A DNA stretch of 64,000 bases from Epilithonimonas hispanica (GCF_003385395.1 NZ_QNUG01000010.1:1-64000), one strand, 5' to 3'; numbered from the stretch's first letter, positions 50,007-59,964 are shown. Numbers and translations are program-made. Notes: generated from the letters alone by a model not told the origin.

Positions 50007-50036
50007 AAACTCCACTTCAATTTTGAAATGGAGTTT
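50007..50036 (-). terminator. Terminator of the GNAT-OsmC-FMN reductase operon
   Basis: AAACTCCA/TGGAGTTT arms with an internal TTC/GAA pairing. Confidence 0.75.
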
Positions 50037-50071
50037 ATGTATATTCATAATTTATAACTCATCATTAATAA

Positions 50072-50353
50072 TTATAAAACGTCTCTGATTTGTTCATTCT
50101 TTTGGAAAGTCGCTTTTGCAAAAGGACAAAGCGGAATGATTTTCAGGTTTTTCTCTCTTGCAAATTCTACAGCTTTATAAACCATTGCTTTTCCTACACC
50201 TTTCCCATTGTAAGCTTGCTCAACTTCTGTATGATCTATGATTATTTTATCATCTCCGGCCAAAGAATAAGTCATTAATCCAGCTTTTTGCCCGTCAAAT
50301 GTTGCGACAAATTCGCCTTTTGTCTCCCAGTTATGTTGTGTAACTTCTAGCAT
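50072..50353 (-). CDS. Short GNAT-type N-acetyltransferase
   Basis: 93 residues of the compact YidJ/Acetyltransf_CG type: HTEVEQAYNGKGVGKAMVYKAVEFAREKNLKIIPLCPFA, where NGKGVGKAM is the acetyl-CoA pyrophosphate loop. Substrate unknown. Last gene of a three-gene operon, 1 bp after the OsmC gene. Confidence 0.85.
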   Translation of the reverse strand: MLEVTQHNWETKGEFVATFDGQKAGLMTYSLAGDDKIIIDHTEVEQAYNGKGVGKAMVYKAVEFAREKNLKIIPLCPFAKATFQKNEQIRDVL

Positions 50354-50354
50354 T

Positions 50355-50753
50355 TTATTTGATTTTTGTTAAGATTTCTATATCGTTTGTCAGGATTTTG
50401 TGTACAGGACAAGCGTCCGCAATTTTGAAAAGTTTATCTTTAATATCTTCACTTATGTCTGTACTTCCAAAATCTATTATTCTGCAAAACTGAGCTGTTT
50501 TTGTTTGAGGATAATTTTCCAAATCCACTTCTACATTGATTATTGGGATTTCCCAGCCTTTTCTATCGATGTACATTCTCAGAGTTGCTGCTGTACAACT
50601 TGCAAGAGAAGTGGCTAAAATCTCAAATGGATTGAATCCTTTGTTTCCGCCACCTTTATCAACAGGTTCATCTGTGATGAGTGTATTTTCTCCGGCTATT
50701 ACTTCTGTGTAATATTTTTCTGTTCCCAGACTTGCTTTTACTTTTACGCCCAT
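50355..50753 (-). CDS. OsmC-family protein
   Basis: 132 residues. The two redox Cys are present (SLASCTAATL near 53, and DACPVHK near 114), as in OsmC/YhfA-type peroxide-reducing proteins. Middle gene of the operon with an FMN reductase, suggesting a thiol or organic-peroxide stress function. Confidence 0.88.
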   Translation of the reverse strand: MGVKVKASLGTEKYYTEVIAGENTLITDEPVDKGGGNKGFNPFEILATSLASCTAATLRMYIDRKGWEIPIINVEVDLENYPQTKTAQFCRIIDFGSTDISEDIKDKLFKIADACPVHKILTNDIEILTKIK

Positions 50754-50756
50754 TGA

Positions 50757-51284
50757 TTAAATTAGATTTTTGAATTTTTCGATTTTAGAATTGATTTCGC
50801 TCAATAATTCTGGATTGATGATACCATTTTCCTGGTCAAAATTTTCATAGAACTTGGGAAGAGAAAACGTTTCCTTAATATCCGCTCCAAAAGCTGGAAA
50901 AAATTTAGAAGCTTCCGCCATTACATTTCCTCCTCCATAACCTCCTGGAGAAGTTGTCATCAGAAACATCGGTTTATCTTGAAAAACTTTCACATTGATT
51001 CTGGAAGCCCAGTCAAATATATTCTTGAAAGCGGCACTGTACGATCTGTTGTTTTCTGCCAAAGAACAGATTATGACATCAGCTTCTTCTATATTTTTCA
51101 AAAATTGATAAGCTTCTTCAGGAAATCCATTTTGTTCTAAATCAACAGAAAAAACGGGCATCAGATAATCATTAAGGTCAATCAAATTGATGTCTTCTAT
51201 AGGAAAACTTTTCAGAACAAATTTCACCAATTGTTTGTTAATTGAAGTGGATGAGTTGCTTCCAGCAAATGCAAATATTTTCAT
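50757..51284 (-). CDS. NADPH-dependent FMN reductase
   Basis: 175 residues, flavodoxin-like fold. The FMN phosphate loop AGSNSSTSINKQL is at the N-terminus; SLAENNRSYSAAFKNIFDW and TTSPGGYGGGN complete the flavin site. It reduces FMN or quinone-like substrates. First gene of the operon; downstream genes follow with 1-3-bp gaps. Confidence 0.88.
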   Translation of the reverse strand: MKIFAFAGSNSSTSINKQLVKFVLKSFPIEDINLIDLNDYLMPVFSVDLEQNGFPEEAYQFLKNIEEADVIICSLAENNRSYSAAFKNIFDWASRINVKVFQDKPMFLMTTSPGGYGGGNVMAEASKFFPAFGADIKETFSLPKFYENFDQENGIINPELLSEINSKIEKFKNLI

Positions 51285-51390
51285 AGTTTGAAATTTTTAT
51301 AAAGTTAATCATTATTTGATTTCAAAAATATACAAAGCAGATCATATAGAAATTGATATAAGATATGTTTATAAATATTTAAATTTTACA

Positions 51391-51421
51391 AAAAAAATCC
51401 TGTAAAAATAAATTTACAGGA
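51391..51421 (-). terminator. Terminator after the pseudogene
   Basis: ATCCTGTAAA/TTTACAGGAT stem with A and T tracts. Nearly the same hairpin recurs at 52052-52085. Confidence 0.75.
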
Positions 51422-51910
51422 TCAGGAAAGGTTAAATTCCTTATGGATAAATTGATGTTCTCTTGGTTGATCTTCTGCATTTCTAAGCATCTTTTTGTGT
51501 TTTAAAATTTGGGATTGTGTTTTTGCCCTGTTTAGTATCTTGTACAATCTTTTGTAATTTAATACTAATTCATCATTTGTTTTTAAATTGAAACTATCCA
51601 AGTTTTGGCTAAGCCAATTAACCGATTGAAAATAAGACTCCAAGAACTTCTTATCATCAGTTATCAAATATTTTTGAAAGTAATCCTGAGAAGTAATTCA
51701 TTCTTTTCTAGAGTCGTCTGTTAGATTCTCTAGTGATTCTAAGTCTTTTAATTGATTTTCTATAAATGTAAGATTCTTCCGATTAACAAATTTATTATAA
51801 AAAAACGCGCCTATAATTAGTTCAATCAGTAGGATACATATAAAATAAGGCAGTATTGTACAAATTCTCTCAACCGAAAACTCAATGAGTATGAAGAGGT
51901 ATTTTTTGGT
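51422..51910 (-). pseudogene. Degraded gene with in-frame TGA and no start
   Basis: One reading frame runs on the minus strand from about 51910 to 51422, interrupted by a single TGA (51698-51700). The upstream half encodes a membrane segment (ILPYFICILLIELIIGAFFY) and a charged helix. The downstream half is a helical domain of 81 or more residues. No ATG, GTG or TTG start is available for the first half. It looks like a membrane-anchored helical protein that has decayed. A sequencing error at the TGA is possible but would not supply a start. Confidence 0.6.
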
Positions 51911-52051
51911 TTATTGATCTTATTTTAGCTTTTTTTGACTGCATGTATTATCAAATTTACATTATAAAATATAAATTTATTAAAGCTTTTTAATGTCTTT
52001 TAATAAACTTAAAGCTAACTCTATTTTAATAGTATTCCTTATAAAAATAAC

Positions 52052-52085
52052 AAAAAATCCTGCAAAATTCAATTTACAGGATTTT
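52052..52085 (-). terminator. pheS terminator
   Basis: AAATCCTG/CAGGATTT arms with flanking A and T tracts. Confidence 0.75.
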
Positions 52086-52109
52086 ATTTATTATGCGATA
52101 TATAATTTA

Positions 52110-53120
52110 TTACAACGTTTTAAATTGCTCCAACATTCTAATATCATTCTCAAAAAACATTCTGATATCGCTCATTTGATAAAGAAGCATTACGATTCTC
52201 TCGATTCCCATTCCAAAAGCATAACCGGAGAATTTATCCGAATCTATGTTAACATTTTTAAGAACCGCTGGATCAACCATTCCACAACCCATGATTTCTA
52301 ACCAACCTGTTCCTTTTGTGATTCTGTAATCTGTTTCAGAATTCAGTCCCCAATAAACATCAACCTCTGCACTTGGTTCTGTAAAAGGGAAGTAAGAAGG
52401 TCTCATTCTAATTTTTGATTTTCCAAAAAGCTCCGTTGTGAAAAACTGAATCGTTTGTTTCAAATCTGCAAAACTTACATTTTCATCAATATAAAGTCCT
52501 TCAATCTGATGGAAAATACAGTGTGAACGAGAAGAAACCGCTTCGTTACGGAAAACACGTCCTGGAGACAAGATTCTCATCGGCGGTTCGTTATTTTCCA
52601 TATGTCGGATTTGTACAGAAGATGTATGCGTTCTCAACAAAACATCTGGGTTTTGCTCAATGAAAAACGTGTCCTGCATATCTCTTGCTGGGTGATATTC
52701 TGGTAAATTTAATGCGGTGAAGTTATGCCAATCATCTTCAATTTCCGGTCCATCTGCAACAGCAAAACCGATAGATTTGAAGATATCGATGATTTTATTT
52801 TTAACAAGATTAATTGGATGACGAGAGCCTAACTCCAAAGGAAAAGCTGGTCTTGTAAGATCTTCTTTTTCAGTAATTATAAGACTTTCCGAAGACGATT
52901 TTACTTCTTCAAGTTTTTCGTTGACAGCATTTCTTAAAATATTGATTTTCTGTCCAAAATCTTTTTTCTGTTCATTCGGGATTTGTTTCAATGTGTCGTA
53001 GAAATCATTCATAATTCCTTTTTTTCCATTGAATTTCAATCTAAATTGTTCAATCTCATCCTTTGAGGAAGATTGGAAATTTTGTACCTCAATCAGCAGG
53101 TCATCAATTTTTTCTAGCAT
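52110..53120 (-). CDS. pheS: Phenylalanine--tRNA ligase alpha subunit
   Basis: 336 residues. An N-terminal coiled coil (1-85) binds tRNA. Class II motifs follow: HPARDMQDTFFI (motif 2 entry), RTHTSSVQIRHM, GRVFRNEAVSSRSHCIFHQIEG, and the motif 3 region GYAFGMGIERIVML. It forms the alpha2beta2 enzyme with PheT, which is not adjacent. A TACTTTTG box at 53143-53150 (minus) may be its promoter. Confidence 0.95.
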   Translation of the reverse strand: MLEKIDDLLIEVQNFQSSSKDEIEQFRLKFNGKKGIMNDFYDTLKQIPNEQKKDFGQKINILRNAVNEKLEEVKSSSESLIITEKEDLTRPAFPLELGSRHPINLVKNKIIDIFKSIGFAVADGPEIEDDWHNFTALNLPEYHPARDMQDTFFIEQNPDVLLRTHTSSVQIRHMENNEPPMRILSPGRVFRNEAVSSRSHCIFHQIEGLYIDENVSFADLKQTIQFFTTELFGKSKIRMRPSYFPFTEPSAEVDVYWGLNSETDYRITKGTGWLEIMGCGMVDPAVLKNVNIDSDKFSGYAFGMGIERIVMLLYQMSDIRMFFENDIRMLEQFKTL

Positions 53121-53204
53121 TATTCTTTATAAAAAATAGACTACAAAAGTACGATTTTTAAAATAAAATAAAACTGCTTTTCGGTAAAACAATTTCATTT
53201 TAAA

Positions 53205-53246
53205 AACAATACCCTCTCAGAGTTTGAAACTCAAAAAGGGTATTTT
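53205..53246. terminator. Terminator after the NmrA-like gene
   Basis: AATACCCT/AGGGTATT outer arms with an inner AGTTT/AAACT pairing. Confidence 0.7.
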
Positions 53247-53328
53247 TTATAATTACTTCTTTACGAAAATCTTGTTGCAAGCAAAATTAAATCTGCTATA
53301 TGTATGATCTACAAGATGTAAATTAATT

Positions 53329-53982
53329 TTAATAAGCTGCAGTAAAACGTTGTTTCACGAATTTGTTTTGTTCCAATTCGTCAACCAAAGCTACAGCCAC
53401 ATCTTCCACAGAAAGAATACTTCTTCCCTCTTCGTTGAAAACAGGATTTTCCAAAGCTGTTCTGTATGTTCCAACTCTCACTCCTGCTGTTCCAGGACGC
53501 ATCTCAATTGCCGGAGAAAAGAAAGTCCAATCCAATGTTTCGTTCTTTTTGATTTCATTCAGGTAATCTCTTGCAGCTGTTGCGCCAGGTTTTATATCAG
53601 CTGGAAAATCCGGACCATCAACCAATTGATTTCCATCAATGAACAAACTTCCTGCTCCACCAACTGTAATGAATCTCTTAACACCTGATTTCTCAACCGC
53701 TTTCTCGATGTTTCTAGAACCGTTTAAGAAATCGTCATAAAGATTTGGATTTGTCCAACCTGCATTGAATGTGTTAATAACCGCATCACTTCCTTCAAGA
53801 ACTTTTGCTAATTCGTCAACGTTGTTCACGTCTGCGCTTATTGCAGTTATGTTATCATTCGCTTCCACTTTTGAGCTGTCTCTTGCGATTGCGATTACTG
53901 AGTAACCTCTGTTTGATAACTCATTAACGACTTGTTTTCCTACGAAGCCTGTTGCTCCGATTACTGCTACTTTACTGTTCAT
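53329..53982 (-). CDS. NAD(P)-binding oxidoreductase, NmrA/YwnB-like
   Basis: 217 residues. Rossmann dinucleotide loop GATGFVGKQV (residues 9-18), acidic DVNNV after strand 4, and FITVGGAGSLFIDG characteristic of the small atypical SDR/NmrA-like group. Function is probably redox sensing or quinone reduction. A divergently unrelated gene is absent; the Rrf2 regulator lies just upstream on the same strand. Confidence 0.85.
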   Translation of the reverse strand: MNSKVAVIGATGFVGKQVVNELSNRGYSVIAIARDSSKVEANDNITAISADVNNVDELAKVLEGSDAVINTFNAGWTNPNLYDDFLNGSRNIEKAVEKSGVKRFITVGGAGSLFIDGNQLVDGPDFPADIKPGATAARDYLNEIKKNETLDWTFFSPAIEMRPGTAGVRVGTYRTALENPVFNEEGRSILSVEDVAVALVDELEQNKFVKQRFTAAY

Positions 53983-54089
53983 AAATTTAATATTTATTTT
54001 TAAAGGAATTCACGAACCTTTCGGTTTCATTTTTTTTAATAATTTAAATTAATTGTAATATATTTTGTTACATTTTGTATGAAAAATTT

Positions 54090-54500
54090 TTAAACGAATT
54101 GATTACTAAAATCCGAAAGCTTCTTCTTTTTCAAAAACTTAAGAACCAAATCATCTGTATCATTGAATAAAAGACTTAGATTTTTGTTAATATCTTTTCC
54201 AACATTGCAAAGTGGATTCGGATTTTGATTTTTCTTTCCGAGAATTTCTGTATTTTTTACAGATTCGTAAATTTCGGAAATATTGATTTGCTCAGGATTT
54301 TTGGAAATTCTTACACCACCTTCTTTTCCTTGACGGCTTTCTACAAGTCCTGATTTTTTCAGATTAATTAATTCTTTTCGGACAATCACGGGATTTACAT
54401 TTACGCTTCCGGCAATCCAATCAGACGTTAGCCATTCCTGCTCATTGTGAGCAAGAAGCGTCATAATATGAATCGCGGTTGCAAATCTTGTGTTGTTCAT
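54090..54500 (-). CDS. Rrf2-family transcriptional regulator
   Basis: 136 residues. An N-terminal winged helix (DWIAGSVNVNPVIVRKELINLKKSGLVESRQGKEGGVRIS) matches Rrf2 regulators. Only one Cys (CNVG) is present, so it cannot hold a three-Cys FeS site like IscR. Paired with an NmrA-like gene, as ywnA/ywnB in Bacillus, which suggests it controls that gene. Confidence 0.85.
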   Translation of the reverse strand: MNNTRFATAIHIMTLLAHNEQEWLTSDWIAGSVNVNPVIVRKELINLKKSGLVESRQGKEGGVRISKNPEQINISEIYESVKNTEILGKKNQNPNPLCNVGKDINKNLSLLFNDTDDLVLKFLKKKKLSDFSNQFV

Positions 54501-54600
54501 TCTGATGCAAATCTAAAACAAAATTTAATTGTAACAAAAATAATTACAGTTAAAATTTAAAATAAAAAAAACTCTCGAGTAGAAAGTTTTTTTTTAGTTA

Positions 54601-55743
54601 CTATTTCTTAGAAATCGCTCTGGAAATCACAATCTTTTGAATTTCTGAAGTTCCTTCATAGATTTGAGTAATCTTCGCATCTCGCATCATTCTTTCCACG
54701 TGATATTCTTTCACATAACCATATCCTCCGTGGATTTGAACAGCTTCAATCGTTGTATCCATCGCTACTTGAGATGCGTACAATTTTGCCATTGCTCCAC
54801 TTTCTGAGATATCTTTTCCTTCATCTTTTTCAGCAGCCGCTTTATAAATTAGCATTCTTGCAGCCATAATATTAACGTGCATATCGGCTAATTTGAAAGC
54901 AATTGCCTGATGATTGATGATTTCTGTCCCGAAAGATTTTCTTTCTTTAGCATATTTCAAAGACAATTCGTAAGCTCCGGAAGCAATTCCTAAAGCTTGA
55001 GAAGCAATACCGATTCTGCCGCCATTCAAAACAGCCATCGCAAAATTGAATCCAAAACCGTCTTCGCCAATTCTATTTTCTTTAGGCACTTTAACATCAG
55101 TAAACATCAAAGAATGTGTGTCACTTCCACGGATTCCCAATTTTTCCTCTTTCTTACCTACAACAAAACCTTCCCAGCCTTTTTCCACGATAAAAGCATT
55201 AATCCCTTTATGTTTTTTTTCTGGATGAGTTTGTGCAATCACGATATAATAGGTTGCATTGCCTCCGTTTGTAATCCAGTTTTTGGTTCCATTCAAAAGA
55301 TAATAATCGCCTTTATCTTCTGCTGTTGTAGATTGTGAAGTTGCATCAGAGCCAGCTTCCGGCTCAGACAAAGCAAAAGCGCCAATAACTTCTCCACTTG
55401 CCAAAGGTTTAAGATATTTCATTTTTTGTTCTTCTGTACAGAATTTTTCCAAACCTGCGCAAACCAATGAATTGTTAACAGACATAATAACAGCTGCGGA
55501 AGCGTCCACTTTAGCAATTTCTTCCATTGCCAAAACATAAGACACGCTATCCAGTCCTGCTCCACCATATTTTGGATCAACCATCATCCCGAGAAATCCC
55601 ATTTCTCCCATTTTTTTGACAGCTTCATAAGGAAATTTTTGTTCATTGTCTCTTTCGATAACACCTTCCAAAAGTTCTGCTTGTGCAAAATCTCTTGCGG
55701 CTTGCTGAATCATCTGTTGCTCTTCTGTAAGATTGAAATTCAT
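54601..55743 (-). CDS. Acyl-CoA dehydrogenase
   Basis: 380 residues, standard length. FAD- and substrate-binding signatures AFALSEPEAGSDA and QIHGGYGYVKEYHVERMMRDAKITQIYEGTSEIQ region; the Glu of YEGTSEI is the catalytic base of short-chain/butyryl types. It oxidises acyl-CoA to 2-enoyl-CoA in beta-oxidation. A TATATTTA box with a TTG 17 nt upstream precedes it. Divergent from the acyl-CoA ligase genes, which is functionally consistent. Confidence 0.93.
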   Translation of the reverse strand: MNFNLTEEQQMIQQAARDFAQAELLEGVIERDNEQKFPYEAVKKMGEMGFLGMMVDPKYGGAGLDSVSYVLAMEEIAKVDASAAVIMSVNNSLVCAGLEKFCTEEQKMKYLKPLASGEVIGAFALSEPEAGSDATSQSTTAEDKGDYYLLNGTKNWITNGGNATYYIVIAQTHPEKKHKGINAFIVEKGWEGFVVGKKEEKLGIRGSDTHSLMFTDVKVPKENRIGEDGFGFNFAMAVLNGGRIGIASQALGIASGAYELSLKYAKERKSFGTEIINHQAIAFKLADMHVNIMAARMLIYKAAAEKDEGKDISESGAMAKLYASQVAMDTTIEAVQIHGGYGYVKEYHVERMMRDAKITQIYEGTSEIQKIVISRAISKK

Positions 55744-55956
55744 ATTTAAATTTTATTGTTTTTGGGTTAAATATGGAATCGTTATTGCTTTCTGATTCAT
55801 AGCAATTCACATATTTTTCATTAAATTTTCTTGTCGTAAATATAAACTTTTTGGTAAAAACCAAAAGAAAAAAATTGAATTTTGTCATGTTAGAAAAAAA
55901 AATTACATTTACGAATATGTAAACTCAATATTAATCAAGTATTAATAAATTATTTT

Positions 55957-57726
55957 ATGAACGTTAAAAGAATATTCGACTTCTCTACTCTTGCTTTCGA
56001 AAAATTCCCGAAAGAAGATTGTCTTGTCACCAAAAAAAACGGAACTTGGATTAAAACATCAACTCTTGAGTTCATCAATCAAGGGAACAAAATTTCCAGA
56101 GGTCTTTTGAAACTTGGGATAAAACCTGGCGACAAAATCGGTCTGATATCTTCTAATAACAGAACGGAATGGGCTGTGATGGATTTGGGTATTTCTCAAA
56201 TCGGTGTGGTCACAGTTCCGGTTTATCCTACGATTTCCGAAGAAGATTATGTTTACATCTTCAACAATTCTGAAATCAAATACTGTTTTGTTTCCGATAA
56301 AGATCTCTATAAAAAACTGACTAATGCAAAACCTAATATTCCTTCACTAGTAGGTGTTTTTACATTTGATGATATCGATGGAGCGCCAAATTGGAATGAA
56401 ATTCTTGACCTTGGTGAAAATGATGCAACTCAAATAGAAGTGGATGATTTATCAAAATCAATTAATCCTGAAGATGTTGCGACAATTATTTACACTTCTG
56501 GAACGACTGGAAAACCTAAAGGAGTTCCTTTGACTCATAATAATTTGGTTGCTAATGTAACTGCAAGTACGCCTAGAATTCCAAAAGATAAAAGTCTGGA
56601 TTATAAGGATATGAAGGCTCTCAGCTTTCTTCCGATTTGCCATGTTTTCGAAAGAATGATTTTCTATCTTTATTTAAGTAACGGAATTTCTATCTACTTC
56701 GCAGAAAGTATTGAGAAAATTGGTGACAATGTAAAGGAAGTTAAACCGCAGTATATGACGGTTGTTCCAAGATTGGTAGAAAAAGTTTACGATTCTATTT
56801 ATAATAAAGGAACAGCTTCTGGTGGAATAAAATCCAAAATTTTCCTTTGGTCATTAGGAATTGCTGAAAAATATGAATTGGGAGAACCAAAATCCTTTAT
56901 GCACACGATCGCAGACAAATTGGTTTTCAAAAAATGGAGAGAAGGTTTGGGAGGAAATCTAATCACATTAGTTTCCGGTTCTGCTGCTTTATCAAAACGA
57001 TTGAACACTATGTTTCACGCTGCCGGAATTCCTATTCTAGAAGGTTACGGATTGACAGAAACTTCGCCGGTAATTTCTGTAAATAGCTTCGGAAAAGTGA
57101 AAGTAGGCTCTGTTGGAATTCCGTTGGAAAATGTGAACGTTAGAATAGAATCCGATGGCGAAATTGTCGTGAAAGGGCCTTCTGTTTTTGAAGGTTATTA
57201 TAATGATGAAGAAAAAACCAAAGAAGCTTTTACTGACGATGGTTATTTCAGAACCGGAGATATTGGGATTTTGGATGAAGATAATTTCCTTTTCATTACA
57301 GATAGAAAGAAAGAAATGTTCAAAACTTCTGGTGGAAAATTTGTCGCGCCTCAGGTTATCGAAAACTTAGCTAAAGCTTCCAAATTTATTGAACAGATTA
57401 TGGTTGTCGGCGATGGCGAGAAAATGCCATGTGCATTGGTTCAGCCAGATTTTGCTTTTACTAAAAACTGGGCAGAACTTCATAATGTAAAAATATCAGA
57501 TTCTCAAAAAGAGATTGCAGCCAATCCTGCTGTAAAATCAAGAATTGAACAAGAAATCGAAAAAATAAATCAACATCTTGGAAAATGGGAACAAATCAAA
57601 AAAATTGAATTAACACCCAAAGTTTGGACAATAGATGATGGACTCTTGACGCCGACGCTTAAACTGAAAAGAAAAGCTATTAAAGCAGAATTCCAAGATT
57701 TATACGACAGAATGTACAAAGAATAA
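55957..57726 (+). CDS. Long-chain fatty acid--CoA ligase, copy 1
   Basis: 589 residues. AMP-binding motif IIYTSGTTGKPKGVP (about 175-189), linker GYGLTETSPVIS, and the EGYYNDEEKT/TGDIGILDEDNFLFITDRKKE region of the adenylating family. It activates fatty acids with ATP and CoA. A tandem paralogue follows. The divergent acyl-CoA dehydrogenase suggests a fatty-acid degradation locus. Confidence 0.93.
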   Translation: MNVKRIFDFSTLAFEKFPKEDCLVTKKNGTWIKTSTLEFINQGNKISRGLLKLGIKPGDKIGLISSNNRTEWAVMDLGISQIGVVTVPVYPTISEEDYVYIFNNSEIKYCFVSDKDLYKKLTNAKPNIPSLVGVFTFDDIDGAPNWNEILDLGENDATQIEVDDLSKSINPEDVATIIYTSGTTGKPKGVPLTHNNLVANVTASTPRIPKDKSLDYKDMKALSFLPICHVFERMIFYLYLSNGISIYFAESIEKIGDNVKEVKPQYMTVVPRLVEKVYDSIYNKGTASGGIKSKIFLWSLGIAEKYELGEPKSFMHTIADKLVFKKWREGLGGNLITLVSGSAALSKRLNTMFHAAGIPILEGYGLTETSPVISVNSFGKVKVGSVGIPLENVNVRIESDGEIVVKGPSVFEGYYNDEEKTKEAFTDDGYFRTGDIGILDEDNFLFITDRKKEMFKTSGGKFVAPQVIENLAKASKFIEQIMVVGDGEKMPCALVQPDFAFTKNWAELHNVKISDSQKEIAANPAVKSRIEQEIEKINQHLGKWEQIKKIELTPKVWTIDDGLLTPTLKLKRKAIKAEFQDLYDRMYKE

Positions 57727-57729
57727 ACT

Positions 57730-57756
57730 AAAGCTATCCAATGGATAGCTTTTTTT
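57730..57756 (+). terminator. Terminator between the two ligase genes
   Basis: AAAGCTATCC/GGATAGCTTT stem with T7, so the two paralogues are probably separate units. Confidence 0.8.
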
Positions 57757-57819
57757 CTGTGGGTTTTTCATATTTATTTATATTTGCGTTAAACGTTGGT
57801 TTAAAAATCGTATTAGAAA

Positions 57820-59577
57820 ATGGAAGTAAAAAGAATCTTTGATATTCCTTATTATTCGAAAGCTAATTTCGAAAAAGATGATTTCATCTGCGACAAAAGA
57901 AATGGAAAATGGGAGAAAATCTCAACGGATGATTATATCAAAATCACGAATCAATTATCAAGAGCTTTATTAAAATATGGTCTCAAGAAAGGAGATAAAA
58001 TCGCTATCACTTCTTCAAACAACAGAGTTGAATGGTGTTTTTTTGACCAAGCTGCTTTGCAAATCGGTGTTGTAACCGTTCCAATTTATCCTTCTATTTC
58101 TGGTGAAGATTGTATTTATAATCTGGAAAATTCGGATTCTAAGATTTGTCTTGTTTCGGATGCGAAATTGTTTGAGAAAATTAATTCTGTTAAAAATCAA
58201 TTACCCGATTTGCAGGAGATTTTTACATTTGATAAAGTTGATAATGCTAAAAACTGGAAAGAGCTTTTTGATTTAGGAGAAGAGAATGACAATCAACAGG
58301 AAGTTGATTCGATTAAAGATTCGATTTCTGAAGATGATTTGGCTTCGATTATCTATACTTCCGGAACGACGGGAAAACCGAAAGGTGTGATGCTGACACA
58401 CAAAAACATCGTTTCCGACGTGATTGGTTGTGAAGACAGAATTCCGCATAAGGATTCCAAAAACAGAGCTTTGAGCTTTCTTCCGCTTTGTCACGTTTAC
58501 GAAAGGATGATTCTTTATCTTTTCACAACCAACGGGATTTCTATGTATTTTGCTGAAAGTAATGAGAAACTCAGCGAAAATCTAAAAGAAGTAAAACCGC
58601 AATATATGACGGTTGTTCCGAGAATGGTGGAAAAAGTCTATGATGCGATTTATAAAAGAGGAACAGAATCCGGTGGAATCAAAGCTAAAATCTTTCTTTG
58701 GTCTTTGAAAGTTGCTGAAAATTACAAATTAGGAAGTGCAAAATCTTTGGCTCACATCATTGCGGACAAAATCGTTTTTAGCAAATGGAGAGAAGGTTTG
58801 GGAGGAAATATAATAACATTGGTGTCTGGTTCTGCCGCCTTATCAAAACGATTGAATACAATGTTTCACGCTGCCGGAATTCCGATTCTGGAAGGTTATG
58901 GATTGACGGAAACTTCGCCTGTAATTGCAGTCAATAGTTTTGAATTTACAAAAATCGGTTCGGTTGGAAGACCAATCAAAAACATCGATGTGAAAATCCA
59001 AGAAGATGGCGAAATCACGGTTAAAGGTCCTACTGTGACTCAAGGTTATTACAAAGACGAGGAAAAAACGAAAGAAATTTTTACAGAGGACGGTTATTTC
59101 AAAACTGGAGATATTGGAATTTTGGATGAGGATAATTTTCTTTTCATTACTGATAGAAAAAAAGAAATGTTCAAAACTTCCGGTGGAAAATATGTTGCGC
59201 CTCAAGTGATTGAAAATCTTGCAAAAGCATCTCAATTCATAGAACAAATTATGGTGGTTGGTGACGGTGAAAAAATGCCGACAGCGCTTGTTCAGCCTGA
59301 TTTTGAATATGCTAAAACTTGGGCTTCAAAAAATAATATCAATATTGGAACTTCACTGGAAGACATTGTCAATTCTAAAGATTTAAAATCTGAAATCGAG
59401 AAGGAAATTGAGAAAATCAATCAACATCTCGGCAAATGGGAACAAGTCAAAAAAATTGAATTAACTCCGGAAATTTGGACAGAAGACAATGGACTTCTCA
59501 CTCCTACTTTAAAACTGAAAAGAAAAGCAGTGAAAGAGTATTTTATTAAGTTGTATGAAAAGCTTTATGATAGGTAA
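57820..59577 (+). CDS. Long-chain fatty acid--CoA ligase, copy 2
   Basis: 585 residues, colinear with copy 1 and nearly identical in the second half (for example EDNFLFITDRKKEMFKTSGG), more divergent at the N-terminus. Same AMP-binding signature IIYTSGTTGKPKGVM. The pair arose by tandem duplication and probably differ in chain-length preference or regulation. Confidence 0.93.
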   Translation: MEVKRIFDIPYYSKANFEKDDFICDKRNGKWEKISTDDYIKITNQLSRALLKYGLKKGDKIAITSSNNRVEWCFFDQAALQIGVVTVPIYPSISGEDCIYNLENSDSKICLVSDAKLFEKINSVKNQLPDLQEIFTFDKVDNAKNWKELFDLGEENDNQQEVDSIKDSISEDDLASIIYTSGTTGKPKGVMLTHKNIVSDVIGCEDRIPHKDSKNRALSFLPLCHVYERMILYLFTTNGISMYFAESNEKLSENLKEVKPQYMTVVPRMVEKVYDAIYKRGTESGGIKAKIFLWSLKVAENYKLGSAKSLAHIIADKIVFSKWREGLGGNIITLVSGSAALSKRLNTMFHAAGIPILEGYGLTETSPVIAVNSFEFTKIGSVGRPIKNIDVKIQEDGEITVKGPTVTQGYYKDEEKTKEIFTEDGYFKTGDIGILDEDNFLFITDRKKEMFKTSGGKYVAPQVIENLAKASQFIEQIMVVGDGEKMPTALVQPDFEYAKTWASKNNINIGTSLEDIVNSKDLKSEIEKEIEKINQHLGKWEQVKKIELTPEIWTEDNGLLTPTLKLKRKAVKEYFIKLYEKLYDR

Positions 59578-59593
59578 AAAATTAATGTAAAAT

Positions 59594-59833
59594 ATGATTA
59601 TAACCCGATTAGAATTGATAAAAATCTGTGAAAGATTCCTCTCTGATGAAGTCAGCAAAGAAGAATTGATTCATTTTGCGACTGCTGTAATGTTTGATGA
59701 AGAGGATAAATACGAATGTGAAGACGAAGTTGTGGAAGAGATTTTATCGCAATGGGATAATAAACTAAGTCAGTCAAAAATTAATAAAACAAGTATTCAG
59801 TTTTTGAAAAATGCACTTGAAAATCTAAACTAG
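59594..59833 (+). CDS. Small acidic protein, unknown
   Basis: 79 residues, helical, very Glu/Asp-rich in the middle. It starts 16 bp after the ligase stop and may be co-transcribed. No family recognised. Confidence 0.6.
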   Translation: MIITRLELIKICERFLSDEVSKEELIHFATAVMFDEEDKYECEDEVVEEILSQWDNKLSQSKINKTSIQFLKNALENLN

Positions 59834-59897
59834 CACATTTTTTTAATCACCTGAACTAAAAAAAATTAATCAAATAGGTTTATACTGCAAAAACAAA

Positions 59898-59928
59898 AAA
59901 AGCTTCATAAACAAATTATGAAGCTTTT
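59898..59928. terminator. Bidirectional terminator
   Basis: AAAAGCTTCATAA/TTATGAAGCTTTT stem, 13 bp, between convergent genes. Confidence 0.85.
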
Positions 59929-59964
59929 ATGAAAATAATATATATAACCTTAGTTTCTGTGAAA

